A DNA stretch of 64,000 nt from Fibrobacter sp. UWB16 (lineage in GTDB: Bacteria; Fibrobacterota; Fibrobacteria; Fibrobacterales; Fibrobacteraceae), in the NCBI RefSeq assembly GCF_900215325.1, contig NZ_OCMS01000002.1, forward strand, positions 620,001-684,000, in the 5' to 3' direction. Numbering within the stretch: position 1 is the first letter of the stretch; each line of letters opens with the position of its first letter. Below the pieces are notes generated by a model. It saw only the letters and a program-made list of their open reading frames with translations, was not told the DNA's origin and searched no databases. Below are positions 51,089 through 60,454 of the stretch, piece after piece. The translations under genes and the position numbers were made by a program.

Positions 51089-51204
51089 ACAAAACCTTTT
51101 TGAAATGAAATTGCATAAAAATTATTATTGCAATTTTTATGAGAATAAGCGAGATTGTTGGTTTTGAAATAATGGTGTAGAGAAAGTTCGTTGTGATAAT
51201 GGTT

Positions 51205-51290
51205 GCGTCGGCCAAGGATGGGGAGGGTGCAGGGAGGGGCCCGTGCGGCCTTCGCAACTCCGAGCTGGGGCCCCGCCCGCATGATGTACA
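51205..51290. other. GC-rich element in a 495-bp gap
   Basis: The interval 51077-51571 holds no convincing long gene. Within it about 85 bases are far richer in G and C than the flanks and include GGGGCCC and GGGGCCCC, which can pair around some 25 bases. It could be a remnant, a strong hairpin or a regulatory element. Confidence 0.4.
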
Positions 51291-51331
51291 TTTTGCGTCT
51301 TGCAAAGATGTACCTTTGGCGGTGTGCCTAC

Positions 51332-51448
51332 TTATCTCCAATGCTTTAACTGCGAGAGGTACGAATCGAAGGTCTTGCGGCGTTCTGCATCGGGCGTGTT
51401 GTCGGGATTCGGCATGTGCGTGAGCAAAAAGTCGAGCAACGTCTTGAT
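51332..51448 (-). pseudogene. 38-codon ORF remnant or small protein
   Basis: On the minus strand a frame beginning ATC at 51448 reads IKTLLDFLLTHMPNPDNTPD, then AERRKTFDSYLSQLKHWR, then stop. AAAGGAG lies 6 bases upstream and TATATT with TGACGCT further up, so transcription and translation signals are present but the start codon is ATC, or TTG at 51439 with no good spacing. Its codon use looks coding. Either the ATG has been lost by one base or this is a small gene with a rare start. Confidence 0.35.
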
Positions 51449-51559
51449 GGAAACTCCTTTGTTCGATTACAGCGTCAAATATATCAACGCTCTAATGCAA
51501 AATCAAGAAACAGGCTGTTGCTTTCTGTAAAATGTAGTGCGGTAGGCAATTGGGAATGT

Positions 51560-51565
51560 TATATT
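51560..51565 (+). promoter_or_regulatory. -10-like hexamer, probable leaderless start of dut
   Basis: TATATT is followed by 6 bases (TGCATC) and the ATG at 51572, with no Shine-Dalgarno. Confidence 0.55.
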
Positions 51566-51571
51566 TGCATC

Positions 51572-52006
51572 ATGACCACAAAGATCATTAAAATTCAGTA
51601 CCTAGACGATTCCATCCCGAAACTCACTTACGTTGGCGGCAAGTCCGACTGGATTGACCTCGCTGCTGCAGAAACGGTGACGCTCAAGGCGGGCGAATTC
51701 CGCCTGATTCATTTAGGTGTTGCGATGAAGTTGCCCGAGGGCTATGAAGCGCATATTGCACCGCGCAGTTCTACGTTCAAGAACTTTGGCATTTTGCAGG
51801 CGAATTCTGTGGGCGTGGTCGATTCGAGCTACTGTGGTGCAAACGATTGGTGGAAAATGCCCGTGTATGCGACCCGCGATGTTACCATTGAAAAAGGGAG
51901 CCGCATTGCGCAGTTCCGCATCATGGAAATTCAGCCGACGCTCACGTTTGTGGAAGGCGCACTTGATGGCGCTGACCGTGGCGGTTTTGGATCTACTGGA
52001 ATTTAG
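51572..52006 (+). CDS. dut: deoxyuridine 5'-triphosphate nucleotidohydrolase
   Basis: The 144-residue trimeric-type dUTPase has the five motifs: DLAAAETV, APRSSTFKN, GVVDSSYCGANDWW (motif 3, with substitutions), AQFRIMEI and DRGGFGSTGI. It keeps uracil out of DNA and feeds dUMP to thymidylate synthesis. The frame is open upstream but the ATG at 51572 has a TATATT hexamer 6 bases before it, so I take the leaderless start. Confidence 0.94.
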   Translation: MTTKIIKIQYLDDSIPKLTYVGGKSDWIDLAAAETVTLKAGEFRLIHLGVAMKLPEGYEAHIAPRSSTFKNFGILQANSVGVVDSSYCGANDWWKMPVYATRDVTIEKGSRIAQFRIMEIQPTLTFVEGALDGADRGGFGSTGI

Positions 52007-52010
52007 TTCT

Positions 52011-52982
52011 TTAGAACGTGTGTTTCCACTGGGCTGCAATGGAATAGAATAACCATTCGCGGCCTGTTTTTGTCATGAATGGTTCGTGGGCATCGTCATC
52101 GTATTTTTCACGGAAACTGCGACGCGCTCTAAAGTCGGCTAGCACATATAGCAAGTCTTTCTTGCTAATCTTGATTTCTACCATGGGCCAAATATCGATG
52201 GTCATAAAGTCGCCATCGTAATTGCTCGAAAATTTGCCGTAATCGCTGCTCTGGTAATTTCCCCAAAGAGTTGCTCCAATGCCAGCCATTGAAACCTTGA
52301 GTGGCATTTGGTATCCCAGGAAATATTCCTGTTCGTACACCCATCCGTTTGCAAAACCGTAGGAATTTCGCCAACCCCAGACGGTTGATTTTGTGCCCGT
52401 CATTTTTTGGTAACCCGCTTTGTATGTAGCGGTCGTGACGACATGATGCCATTCGCCTTCCCAGATAGCTGCCAAGTCGAACATAAAGCAGGCGCTTGCC
52501 CATGTATAAAGATACCAGTGTGCAAATGGCGTTAGGTCTTTGTATTTGGTCTTGGATTCGTCAAGTTTGGCAAGACCTTGTATGTCGTCGGTGAGTGGCC
52601 AGCCTGTGCCAATGGTTCCGCCGATAGCAAATTCGAGGAACGCTATCGGTGAAAATGTCACGGAGGCTACAGGCGCAATGGTGACAGGAGATAGTTCTAG
52701 CCCGAGCTTGAATGCCAAATGGTTGTCCATGGTAAGTTCGTCTGAACCGTTCAAAAATGGCATGGTGTAGGTGGCGTCAAATTCAGTAACAGCTTCGACA
52801 CCATCGTAAGCACCGCTAATCCCTGAAAAGTGCGAGGAACCTGTTTTATGGTCGACCATTGGGTAATACGCTGCCGATGTTGTGAGTGTAAACTCCAGAG
52901 GGGATTTTTTTTGTGGAGTAGGCTCTTCGGCAAAAAGCGCAGAACAAACTATTAATAGTAAAACTAAAATAAACCTATTCAT
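52011..52982 (-). CDS. outer-membrane protein of unknown function
   Basis: The 323-residue protein has a signal peptide (MNRFILVLLLIVCSALFA). The mature part is rich in aromatic, alternating strands (GYQKMTGTKSTVWGWRNSYG, then FANGWVYEQEYFLGY), ending in Phe (AAQWKHTF), the typical barrel terminus. It precedes no partner with a firm link, but shares orientation and is 18 bases downstream of the porin gene of the RND operon. Confidence 0.75.
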   Translation of the reverse strand: MNRFILVLLLIVCSALFAEEPTPQKKSPLEFTLTTSAAYYPMVDHKTGSSHFSGISGAYDGVEAVTEFDATYTMPFLNGSDELTMDNHLAFKLGLELSPVTIAPVASVTFSPIAFLEFAIGGTIGTGWPLTDDIQGLAKLDESKTKYKDLTPFAHWYLYTWASACFMFDLAAIWEGEWHHVVTTATYKAGYQKMTGTKSTVWGWRNSYGFANGWVYEQEYFLGYQMPLKVSMAGIGATLWGNYQSSDYGKFSSNYDGDFMTIDIWPMVEIKISKKDLLYVLADFRARRSFREKYDDDAHEPFMTKTGREWLFYSIAAQWKHTF

Positions 52983-53000
52983 AAAACATCCCACATGAAA

Positions 53001-54392
53001 TTAGAACGAAACTTTACCCTTGAACGTAACACTGCTGAAATCGCGGTATTGGCCGTACATTCCATCCTTGCCGTCTGGGCCTTCCAAATATAAATCGCCG
53101 ATAAGGCTGAGGGTAATGGCGTCTGTTAGTTTGTAGTCGAATTCGAGTTCGCTTGCTGTAGAGTAGTTGCACAAATCAAGTGCCCCAGAAGCAGAAATGG
53201 TGAGAGTCTCGTTTAGGAGAGTCTTTTCTATGCTGAGGGTTGCTTGGTGTTCGTACTGCTTGCGGTCCAAGTATTTTCTGTACTTGAAAACAACATCTGA
53301 AATGTATTGTGCGGTAATCGTCCAGCCGTCGCTCAATGTCCAATCGAAACCGACAAGGCTTACAAGCTGGTGCCTTTTCTTGCTTGATGTAACGTTCTCT
53401 TCGTAAAAGAATTGCTCAATTTGGTAATCTGCGGTTGTCTGAATATGCCGCATTGGGAAAAACGCCGTTTCTAGACGGAATACAAAATCGCCTGCAGGGA
53501 TTGCTGCATCGGCACCAATCATGGCCATGCGTTTGTATTTGCCTGTAACATCAATCATGCCGACATCCTCTGAGGATTCCGGGTACACGTAAAAGTAGGG
53601 CGAGTATTTAATAAATGGCGTGTCATCCCAGCCATAGAATCCGTACAAAGACAGGTCTGCTACAGATGTGTAGAAACTTGCACGAATGGCGTATTCGCTA
53701 TTGTAAATGTCTTTGTGGGGAAGCTCAAAATCGTCATAGAAATATGGGCAAAAAATTTGAATTCCGTCCATTTGGTCTGGGAACATGCGGGCACGGAGTG
53801 GGTTCCCGGCTGAGAGCGGAAGAATGCTCGGCGTAAAGAACGGAATGTAGTATGCATCGACTTGGGCTTTGTCTGTCAAGAGAGACAAACGTACTGCATC
53901 TATTCCGAGTTTGGATTCGTTATAATCGCTTGCGACTACTCTTGATTCATCAAAGGGACTCACGACATCGGTAATTTGGATGTCGTCGGCTTTTCCCCAT
54001 GAGACTATCTGGCGACCGATACGGAGTGCGAATATTCCGCTTTTCCAGTCGATATAGGCTTCTCTCAACTTTAATGCGAAAGATCCGTCTTCGTCAGCGA
54101 ATCCAGACATTCCATTAGAAGACTGGCTCCCAACGGCATCGTGGATTAATTGGCCGTTTACATAAATCATGGCTTCGTCGTAGAATGCCTTGACGGAGCC
54201 ATCGAAAATTGTCTGGCCGAGCAAAAAATCGCCTTTCTGCTTGTGGGCGTTGGGGAGGCCTATGCCCGTTTGGGTTGTGAGGCTTCCGCTAAATGCGATT
54301 TCTTGTGCGTGAAGCGTTGGGGCCGAAACGTGAACCATTGTTGCGAATGCTATGGCTGGGATTGCCGTTGTGAAAAAGGATTGCTTATTCAT
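53001..54392 (-). CDS. porin-like outer-membrane protein of RND operon, DUF1302-type
   Basis: The frame is open upstream, but AAGGAGG precedes the ATG at 54392 and the RND stop overlaps it (ATGA). The 463-residue product has a signal peptide to about residue 30. It contains REAYIDWKSGIFALRIGRQI and SWGKADDIQITDVVSPFD, a pattern of DUF1302-type outer-membrane proteins found beside RND exporters. It ends in Phe. It probably forms the outer-membrane end of the export path. Confidence 0.8.
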   Translation of the reverse strand: MNKQSFFTTAIPAIAFATMVHVSAPTLHAQEIAFSGSLTTQTGIGLPNAHKQKGDFLLGQTIFDGSVKAFYDEAMIYVNGQLIHDAVGSQSSNGMSGFADEDGSFALKLREAYIDWKSGIFALRIGRQIVSWGKADDIQITDVVSPFDESRVVASDYNESKLGIDAVRLSLLTDKAQVDAYYIPFFTPSILPLSAGNPLRARMFPDQMDGIQIFCPYFYDDFELPHKDIYNSEYAIRASFYTSVADLSLYGFYGWDDTPFIKYSPYFYVYPESSEDVGMIDVTGKYKRMAMIGADAAIPAGDFVFRLETAFFPMRHIQTTADYQIEQFFYEENVTSSKKRHQLVSLVGFDWTLSDGWTITAQYISDVVFKYRKYLDRKQYEHQATLSIEKTLLNETLTISASGALDLCNYSTASELEFDYKLTDAITLSLIGDLYLEGPDGKDGMYGQYRDFSSVTFKGKVSF

Positions 54393-56788
54393 ACTTCCTC
54401 CTTTTCTTTGCCAAAGGGTTTTGCCACATGTAAAAGGGCTGGGGTAATCGTGTAGTCGGCAATCAATGCGCTTGAAAGACCGACGATAATGAGTACACCA
54501 AGAACCGCCAAGAAATGCATGGGGCTGAACAGATAAACGCTGAACATGGAACACAGAATAACGGTCGTCAGGAACATCGTTGCGCCAATTTCGCGGAAGG
54601 TCGCTTCCATGGCCTTTTCGCTAGAACCCATTTGTTCATGTTTCATTTTCAGGTGTGTCGTCAAATGGATGGTGTCGTCAACGGCAATACCTAAAATCAT
54701 GGGCATCACGGTGATGGTGCTGAAGTCAAGGGCGTAATTGAAATATCCCATGACACCACCCACGAGAATGACCGGAGCTACGTTCGGGATCATGCCGATA
54801 AGACCGAGCTTAAGGCTAGAGAATGCGAAAATGAGCATGATGGCGATGATGACAAGCGAGAATCCGAAGGATTTCAGACCGCCAAAGACAATGCGGTTGC
54901 TCATCTCGGAATAGCGAATCATGTCGCCGAGCAAGGTGCATTTTGCGCTTGGGAAAAGTTCGGCGAGCTTTGATTTCAAAGCATTCATGTTGGCGAGGGC
55001 TTCTTCTGTTGCAAACTGCGTCATGTCCACGCTGACAACGGTTGTCTTGAAATCGTCATCCATGACATCGCTGAAGTCGTTATGCATTTCAATCGATGAA
55101 AGTTCCATCAGCTGTGCAAGTACGTATTCGTCTTCGGGAACGGTGTACATCGAATCTTTACCCTCGTTGAGGGCGCGGTTCATTTCCTTCAAGATGCTTG
55201 TCGCTGAGGTAACGCGAGCCTTTCCGCCCGACCATTTGGTGAGCGAAAGTGAGCCGAGATAATCTTCAAGCTGCACAAGCGCTTTCATGTTTTCGGGCTT
55301 CTTGAAAGCGCCTTCTTCGTCGTAAGAAATCATGACAGTGTAGCTGTACTGATTGCCGAGTTTTTGTGCCAACATTTTTTTGACTTCTTGAATGTATGGC
55401 ATCTTGTCGCCCGTGATGGTCAGGTAATCGAGCTGTGCCGTGATTTTGAACATCCCCGGAATGAATGCGGCAATAACCAATGCGCTAATGACAATGAACG
55501 ATTTCTTTCTGTTGTGGACAAACTTAGACCATCTCGAAAAAGACAGATCCAGTTTTGTGGCGCCGTTAACTTGAGTAGCTCTGGGCGCGCGGTCCTTACC
55601 GAACGAAAGCAGAATCGGGATGAGCACGGTAACATAGATGTAAATTGCGAGCACGATAAAGGCTGATGTTTTGCCCATCCATTCGAGGGGCTTCATGTTC
55701 ACAAACAGGAAGCTGATAAACGAAGCCATGGTTGTAAGAACTGTGAACAGCACCGGCCATCCGCATTCTTCGACGCACTTGATGGCGGATTCCTTGCGTT
55801 TGCCCGTGCGTCTAAAATGCAACTTGAACATCTTGATGTAGTGTACGGAATAGCCAACTGCAAGTGCCATGCCAAGGACAACCGGTAAAGTCACAAGAGC
55901 GGAGTCTGCTTTTTCTCCAAAAAACGACATCGCTCCAAAAACTGTGGCGATTGCGCTGATCGTTGCCACAGCCGGAACAATCACGCCAAATACGTTGCGC
56001 AGGCAAATCGCCAAGAACAAGAGCATCACGACAATGCTGCAGAGGACTCTTACACCGTATTCGGGAACTTCATAACGGTCTTCGTTAGCGCTGTCGTAAG
56101 GCATGCCACCACCGTAAAGCTTGAATCCTTTGTTCTGGAATTCTTCGCTTTCGATGATGTTCATCAGCTTGTAGCCGATGTCTGTTGAAACTTCGGTGTT
56201 GTCCCCACCGTACTTTTCTTCGAGCTCTTTTCCTTTGAACGGATGGAGCGAAAGGGAAATCCACGTTTCTTTGCCATCATCGCTGACAAGCGAATTGATG
56301 AGCGCATTCGTCTTTTCGCTCCCGCGCATCACGAGATCACGTGCTTTTGCAAGCCCCGCGGAATCTGAAGGAATACCGTTTTCATAGGGCTTTACAATCG
56401 AAAATCCTTCGTCATTGCCGACAGGAATATCGACTTCGACGATGGAGGTCAATCGGTCTGCAAACGGAATTTCATCACGCATGCGGTTGCCGATTTTTTC
56501 GATGACTTTCAGCATGTCTTCGCTAAAGACATCGCCTTCGCCTTGCTTTACGACAAGGACGCCAATCCCGTTCAGGTTTCCGAAGGTTTCTTCGTATTTT
56601 TTAGTGTTGATGGTTATTTCATCGGAGTTGCCGAACCAGCCTTCTTCGCCAAGCGCTAGCGAAAAATTGCTCAAGCCTAAACAGCAAATGACCGTGACAA
56701 TAAGCAATCCGGCAAGAATCTTCCAGCGGTTGCGAATTTGCGCCTGTCCGACCTTGCCGAAAAATTTGTTGAATTTTTCGACTTTCAT
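54389..56788 (-). CDS. MMPL/RND-superfamily exporter
   Basis: The 799-residue membrane protein has the two-fold RND layout: first helix near residues 25-46, a large loop (50-235), helices to about 400, a second helix near 430, a second loop (450-630) and helices to the C-terminus. GMALAVGYSVHYIKM and LGIAVDDTIHLTTH (Asp pair in the latter) are the helix 4 proton-relay motifs. It is most like MMPL/SSD-type exporters of lipids. Overlaps with the porin gene and a LolA-like gene 20 bases upstream mark a transport operon. Confidence 0.9.
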   Translation of the reverse strand: MKVEKFNKFFGKVGQAQIRNRWKILAGLLIVTVICCLGLSNFSLALGEEGWFGNSDEITINTKKYEETFGNLNGIGVLVVKQGEGDVFSEDMLKVIEKIGNRMRDEIPFADRLTSIVEVDIPVGNDEGFSIVKPYENGIPSDSAGLAKARDLVMRGSEKTNALINSLVSDDGKETWISLSLHPFKGKELEEKYGGDNTEVSTDIGYKLMNIIESEEFQNKGFKLYGGGMPYDSANEDRYEVPEYGVRVLCSIVVMLLFLAICLRNVFGVIVPAVATISAIATVFGAMSFFGEKADSALVTLPVVLGMALAVGYSVHYIKMFKLHFRRTGKRKESAIKCVEECGWPVLFTVLTTMASFISFLFVNMKPLEWMGKTSAFIVLAIYIYVTVLIPILLSFGKDRAPRATQVNGATKLDLSFSRWSKFVHNRKKSFIVISALVIAAFIPGMFKITAQLDYLTITGDKMPYIQEVKKMLAQKLGNQYSYTVMISYDEEGAFKKPENMKALVQLEDYLGSLSLTKWSGGKARVTSATSILKEMNRALNEGKDSMYTVPEDEYVLAQLMELSSIEMHNDFSDVMDDDFKTTVVSVDMTQFATEEALANMNALKSKLAELFPSAKCTLLGDMIRYSEMSNRIVFGGLKSFGFSLVIIAIMLIFAFSSLKLGLIGMIPNVAPVILVGGVMGYFNYALDFSTITVMPMILGIAVDDTIHLTTHLKMKHEQMGSSEKAMEATFREIGATMFLTTVILCSMFSVYLFSPMHFLAVLGVLIIVGLSSALIADYTITPALLHVAKPFGKEKEEV

Positions 56789-56808
56789 ATTTTGCCGTCC
56801 TTTTCTAT

Positions 56809-57597
56809 CTACTTAATCTGTTCACGTTCAAGAGCGCTTACTGTGAAGTAGCTCTCGTTGACCTTTTCGTCGTATTTGAGGTTCTTGACTTCGTAGATGG
56901 TCTTGTGGTTTGTCTGGACGTTAGTCATTGTCTGCTTGAGTGTGGTCCAGTAGCCGTTCACCTGTTTGATATCGTCTGCGGTAAGCGTTTTTTGCAAGCG
57001 GTTCTGCTTGTCGAAGTATTCGCCTTTCTGGACGACGAAGGTCTTCTTGTTCACCCATGTGACTCGGCGGCTGACTTTAGCCTTCGGGTCTTTGGCCTTG
57101 GCTTCCAAAATCCAGCAGTCGATGCCGTTCACTTTTTCTTCGCCAAGGAGGGCGAAGTTGTCCTTGGATAGGCTGCGGGTGCCGAGATCGTCGTACGTGA
57201 AGTCGGTTCCCTGGAAATCGTCGTCCTTGTTGGAGCCAGAAACGCGGCGTACCTTTTTCATGGCTGGGATATAAATCCAGCTGTCGCTATCGACTGTGGA
57301 GCCGTCGGCTTTGTCGGGGTAGTCATAGGTGAGGTAGCTGATGCCAGCCACGTCGCGCGGTGTTTTAAACATTAGAACAGTCTTGTCGGTTGTGCCGTCC
57401 TTCATGGTGTAAGAAACCAATTCGCGGTTACGTGTCTTGCCGTTTTTATCAATCAGAGTTACAGAAACAAGGCCGGATGATGTTTTTCCGGAGGGCAAGT
57501 CGTGGACTTTTTTGGCAATTTCATTTGCAGACTGTGCGAAACATGTTGTGAAAAGCAGAAAACCAGCGCTAAGAGCACTCAAAAAATGATTTTTCAT
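56809..57597 (-). CDS. LolA-like outer membrane lipoprotein-sorting protein
   Basis: GAAGGAG precedes the ATG at 57597. The 262-residue product has a signal peptide (FLSALSAGFLLFTTCFAQS). The mature part shows YDYPDKADGSTVDSDSWIYIPAMKK and RRVSGSNKDDDFQGTDFTYDDL (in pieces SDSWIYIP, GTDFTYDDL), typical of the LolA-like family encoded next to MMPL exporters. It probably carries a hydrophobic substrate through the periplasm. First gene of the four-gene set on this strand. Confidence 0.85.
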   Translation of the reverse strand: MKNHFLSALSAGFLLFTTCFAQSANEIAKKVHDLPSGKTSSGLVSVTLIDKNGKTRNRELVSYTMKDGTTDKTVLMFKTPRDVAGISYLTYDYPDKADGSTVDSDSWIYIPAMKKVRRVSGSNKDDDFQGTDFTYDDLGTRSLSKDNFALLGEEKVNGIDCWILEAKAKDPKAKVSRRVTWVNKKTFVVQKGEYFDKQNRLQKTLTADDIKQVNGYWTTLKQTMTNVQTNHKTIYEVKNLKYDEKVNESYFTVSALEREQIK

Positions 57598-57784
57598 ATT
57601 TTTCTCCTTCAAAAAAAAATTTAAAGGCGGTTTATGAAAATCGCCTTGTCCTTTTGTAAGAAAATTATATCATTCTCTACCGTTGCGGGACTTTTTCTAT
57701 AAAAAATTACTCCGAATTGTATTATAGGGGCGCTTTTTGTGTTCTAGAGCACGTTTTTCATACCTACTATTTTTACATGAATTT

Positions 57785-57816
57785 CTCTCGTCTTTCGTCT
57801 CTCGTCTCTCGTCTAA
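57785..57816 (+). repeat. degenerate GTCTCTC/GTCTTTC repeat
   Basis: Tandem CGTCTTTCGTCTCTCGTCTC and related units, the reverse-complement form of the strings at 11892 and 62302. The rest of 57598-57859 is promoter region; GGCG/CGCC makes a weak hairpin near 57626. Confidence 0.6.
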
Positions 57817-57859
57817 TTCCTATATTTTCCACGCAAAAAATTTTAACAAGGATTATCTT

Positions 57860-58843
57860 ATGGCAAAGATTGCTATTCTCGGTTACGGTAACCTCGGTCG
57901 CGGTGTGGAATGCGCTGTGAAGCAGGCTCCGGATATGGAACTTGTCGCCGTTTTCACTCGTCGCGATCCGTCGACGGTCAAGATCCAGACGGCTGGCGTT
58001 CCGGTGTTGAACGTCTCTGAAATGGAAGCATGGAAGGACAAGGTTGACGTGCTCATCATCTGCGGTGGCTCTGCTACGGACCTGCCGGTGCTCACTCCGA
58101 AGTACGCTTCCATGTTCAACGTGATCGACTCTTTCGACACGCATGCCAAGATTCCGCAGCACTTCGCTGCTGTTGACGCTGCTGCCAAGGGCGCAAACAA
58201 GATTGCTATGATCTCTGTCGGTTGGGACCCGGGTATGTTCAGCCTGAACCGCGTGTACGCTCAGTCCATCCTTCCGGAAGGCAAGGACTACACGTTCTGG
58301 GGCAAGGGTGTTTCTCAGGGCCACAGCGACGCTGTCCGCCGCATCAAGGGTGTGAAGAACGCCAAGCAGTACACCTGCCCAGTGGAATCTGCTCTCGAAG
58401 CTGTGCGTAGCGGTTCCATGCCGGAACTCACCACTCGCCAGAAGCACACTCGTCTCGTTTACGTGGTTGCCGAAGATGGTGCTGACAAGGCCTACATCGA
58501 AAACGCCATCAAGACGATGCCGAACTACTTCGATGAATACGACACTACGGTCAACTTCATCAGCGAAGAAGAATTCAACAAGAACCACAGCGGTCTCGCT
58601 CATGGTGGTTTCGTGATCCGTACCGGCAAGACTGGCATGAACAAGGAACACACTCACGTGATCGAATACAGCCTCAAGCTCGATTCCAACCCGGAATTCA
58701 CGACTAGCGTTCTTGTGGCTTACGCTCGTGCCGCTCTCCGTATGAAGGCTAATGGCCAGACTGGTTGCAAGACTGTTCTCGACGTTCCGCCTGCATACCT
58801 CAGCACGCTTAGCGACGAAGACCTCCGCGCACACTGCTTGTAA
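57860..58843 (+). CDS. ddh: meso-diaminopimelate D-dehydrogenase
   Basis: AAGGA precedes the ATG at 57860; the frame continues upstream through the repeat, which I exclude. The 327-residue product has AILGYGNLGRGVE (NADP-binding), CGGSATDLP, NVIDSFDTH, SVGWDPGMFSLNR and FWGKGVSQGHSDAVRRI, the dehydrogenase signatures. It makes meso-diaminopimelate in one step for lysine and peptidoglycan, bypassing the succinylase or acetylase steps. Codon use is strongly biased. Confidence 0.95.
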   Translation: MAKIAILGYGNLGRGVECAVKQAPDMELVAVFTRRDPSTVKIQTAGVPVLNVSEMEAWKDKVDVLIICGGSATDLPVLTPKYASMFNVIDSFDTHAKIPQHFAAVDAAAKGANKIAMISVGWDPGMFSLNRVYAQSILPEGKDYTFWGKGVSQGHSDAVRRIKGVKNAKQYTCPVESALEAVRSGSMPELTTRQKHTRLVYVVAEDGADKAYIENAIKTMPNYFDEYDTTVNFISEEEFNKNHSGLAHGGFVIRTGKTGMNKEHTHVIEYSLKLDSNPEFTTSVLVAYARAALRMKANGQTGCKTVLDVPPAYLSTLSDEDLRAHCL

Positions 58844-58853
58844 TAGAACTGCC

Positions 58854-59081
58854 CTGGATCCTTCCACCTTCGGTGTCAGGATGACGAAGCAAAGCGTCAT
58901 TCTGAGCGAATGCGAAGACAACTCAGGAGGTGAGTGTTGCAAAAATGAGCTTGCTCATTTTTATAACCGAGCCAAAGAGTTGGGACTTTAGTCAATCCAG
59001 TTAAGTTTGTAAAAAATTTGCCTCGGGTTTAACCCGAGGCTTTTTGTATAAAGGAGATGCCCGTTCGGAGACGGGCATGAC
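58854..59081. repeat. repeat cluster between ddh and dnaA
   Basis: A reverse repeat at 58854-58884 and a forward GTCATTCTGAGCGAATGCG at 58896-58917 form an inverted pair. AAAAATGAGC/GCTCATTTTT hairpin lies at 58942-58963. A GATGCCCGT/ACGGGCATGAC copy lies at 59054-59081. No gene is visible. Confidence 0.65.
59011..59046. terminator. bidirectional intrinsic terminator
   Basis: GCCTCGGGTT pairs with AACCCGAGGC around a single base, with A-run before and TTTTT after. It lies between ddh and the convergent dnaA. Confidence 0.88.
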
Positions 59082-59106
59082 AATTAAGAACTGCGCCGAA
59101 GGCGTA

Positions 59107-60432
59107 TTAATCGTGAATGGTATTCTTGAGGCTTTCGATCAAGCGGGCAAAGCTCGGGTCGGTTTCCATTTCTTTCTTGACGCTCTTGATGGCGTGCACG
59201 ACGGTGGAGTGGTCCTTACCACCAAAACGGGAGCCGATGCTCTGCAAGCTGATGGGGGAGAGTTCGCGCATGAGGAACATGGCGACTTGGCGAGCCTTCG
59301 AGATTTCCTTGGTGCCGCGGCCCGGTTCGATGAGCTTGGTTTCGGGAACTTCGTAATGCTGCGATACGGCATGGAGCACGGCGTCAAGGCTTACGCGGCG
59401 ACGGAGCGTCGGGGCGATTTCGGTGACGACCTTCTGTGCGATGTTCATGTCGATGTCGTGGCTCATGAGGCTCGATTGGAGCGTGAGCTTGATGATGGCG
59501 CTTTCGAGGCAACGCACGTTGCTTGCAATATTTTCAGCAAGGTAACGGATGACTTCGTCGCTGATTTCGAGATGGCGTTCTTCGGCCTTCTTGTGAAGGA
59601 TGGCTTCGCGGGTTTCTACGTCAGGCGGCTGGATGTCAACAGTTAAGCCCCAGGAGAAGCGGCTCACGAGGCGGTCGGAGAGGTTCTTGACTTCGGCAGC
59701 GGGAGCGTCAGACGTAAGCACAATCTGCTTGCCTGCCTGGTGCAATGCGTTAAAGATCAAGAAAAATTCGTTTTGCGTTTCGTACTTGCCTGTCCAGTTC
59801 TGGATGTCATCGATCAAGAGAATGTCTACTTCGTTGCGGTAGAAGTCCGACATTTCGGTGATGCGCTTTTCTTGCAGGCATTTCATGTACTGCTGCGAGA
59901 AGTCTTCGGATGTGAGGTAAATCACACGCTTGGTCGGGTCTTCTTCGAGAATGTAGTTACCGATGGACTGGAGCAAGTGCGTCTTGCCAAGACCGGAAGA
60001 ACCATAAATAAATAGCGGGTTGTACTGCGTTCCATCCGGATTTCTGGCGACGGCGAGGGCGGCGTTGAAGGCGAGCTGGGCCTTGTCACCCGGGACGAAG
60101 TTTTCGAAACGGAAGCTGCCAGAAAGCGGAACGCTCGGCTTGATAAATTCGCGGAAAGAGTTGTCAGAAGAGCTGACTTGCGGCTGGTAAACGTCTTGCG
60201 GCTGGAATTCAAATTCTACCGGAGCATCATCGTGGGAGACGTCTTTCCAGGCGAGGCGGATCAGGTCCTTGTAAGCGGCATAGACTTTGACGTCAAGTCC
60301 GGGGGGCACTGCGATAATGGCGTGTCCTGGGGTTTGGCTTACAAGCTTGGTCTGTGCAAAATATGTCTTGAATACCGTATCCGACAGCATTCCGTGGAGG
60401 TAGTTCAAGCATCTTTCCCATTCAACCTGCAT
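59107..60432 (-). CDS. dnaA: chromosomal replication initiator DnaA
   Basis: The 441-residue AAA+ protein has an N-terminal helical domain (1-75), linker, Walker A GSSGLGKTHLLQSIG, Walker B DILLIDDIQNW, RLVSRFSWGL (arginine-finger region), and the DNA-binding domain with GGKDHSTVVHAIKSVKK (box-recognition signature). It binds oriC and unwinds it. The ATG at 60432 follows GAGG. Its neighbours are not the classic dnaN or rpmH, so the origin may be elsewhere. Confidence 0.95.
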   Translation of the reverse strand: MQVEWERCLNYLHGMLSDTVFKTYFAQTKLVSQTPGHAIIAVPPGLDVKVYAAYKDLIRLAWKDVSHDDAPVEFEFQPQDVYQPQVSSSDNSFREFIKPSVPLSGSFRFENFVPGDKAQLAFNAALAVARNPDGTQYNPLFIYGSSGLGKTHLLQSIGNYILEEDPTKRVIYLTSEDFSQQYMKCLQEKRITEMSDFYRNEVDILLIDDIQNWTGKYETQNEFFLIFNALHQAGKQIVLTSDAPAAEVKNLSDRLVSRFSWGLTVDIQPPDVETREAILHKKAEERHLEISDEVIRYLAENIASNVRCLESAIIKLTLQSSLMSHDIDMNIAQKVVTEIAPTLRRRVSLDAVLHAVSQHYEVPETKLIEPGRGTKEISKARQVAMFLMRELSPISLQSIGSRFGGKDHSTVVHAIKSVKKEMETDPSFARLIESLKNTIHD

Positions 60433-60454
60433 CTTCAATCCTCATCCGATTAAT

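Noticed and set aside
51193-51423. A 76-codon Arg/Cys/Gly-rich ORF
   Set aside because: It reads through the GC-rich block, has no start signal, and overlaps the better-supported small frame on the other strand.
57737-57859. N-terminal extension of ddh
   Set aside because: It translates the GTCTCTC repeat and lacks a start signal; the ATG at 57860 has AAGGA and gives a normal N-terminus.
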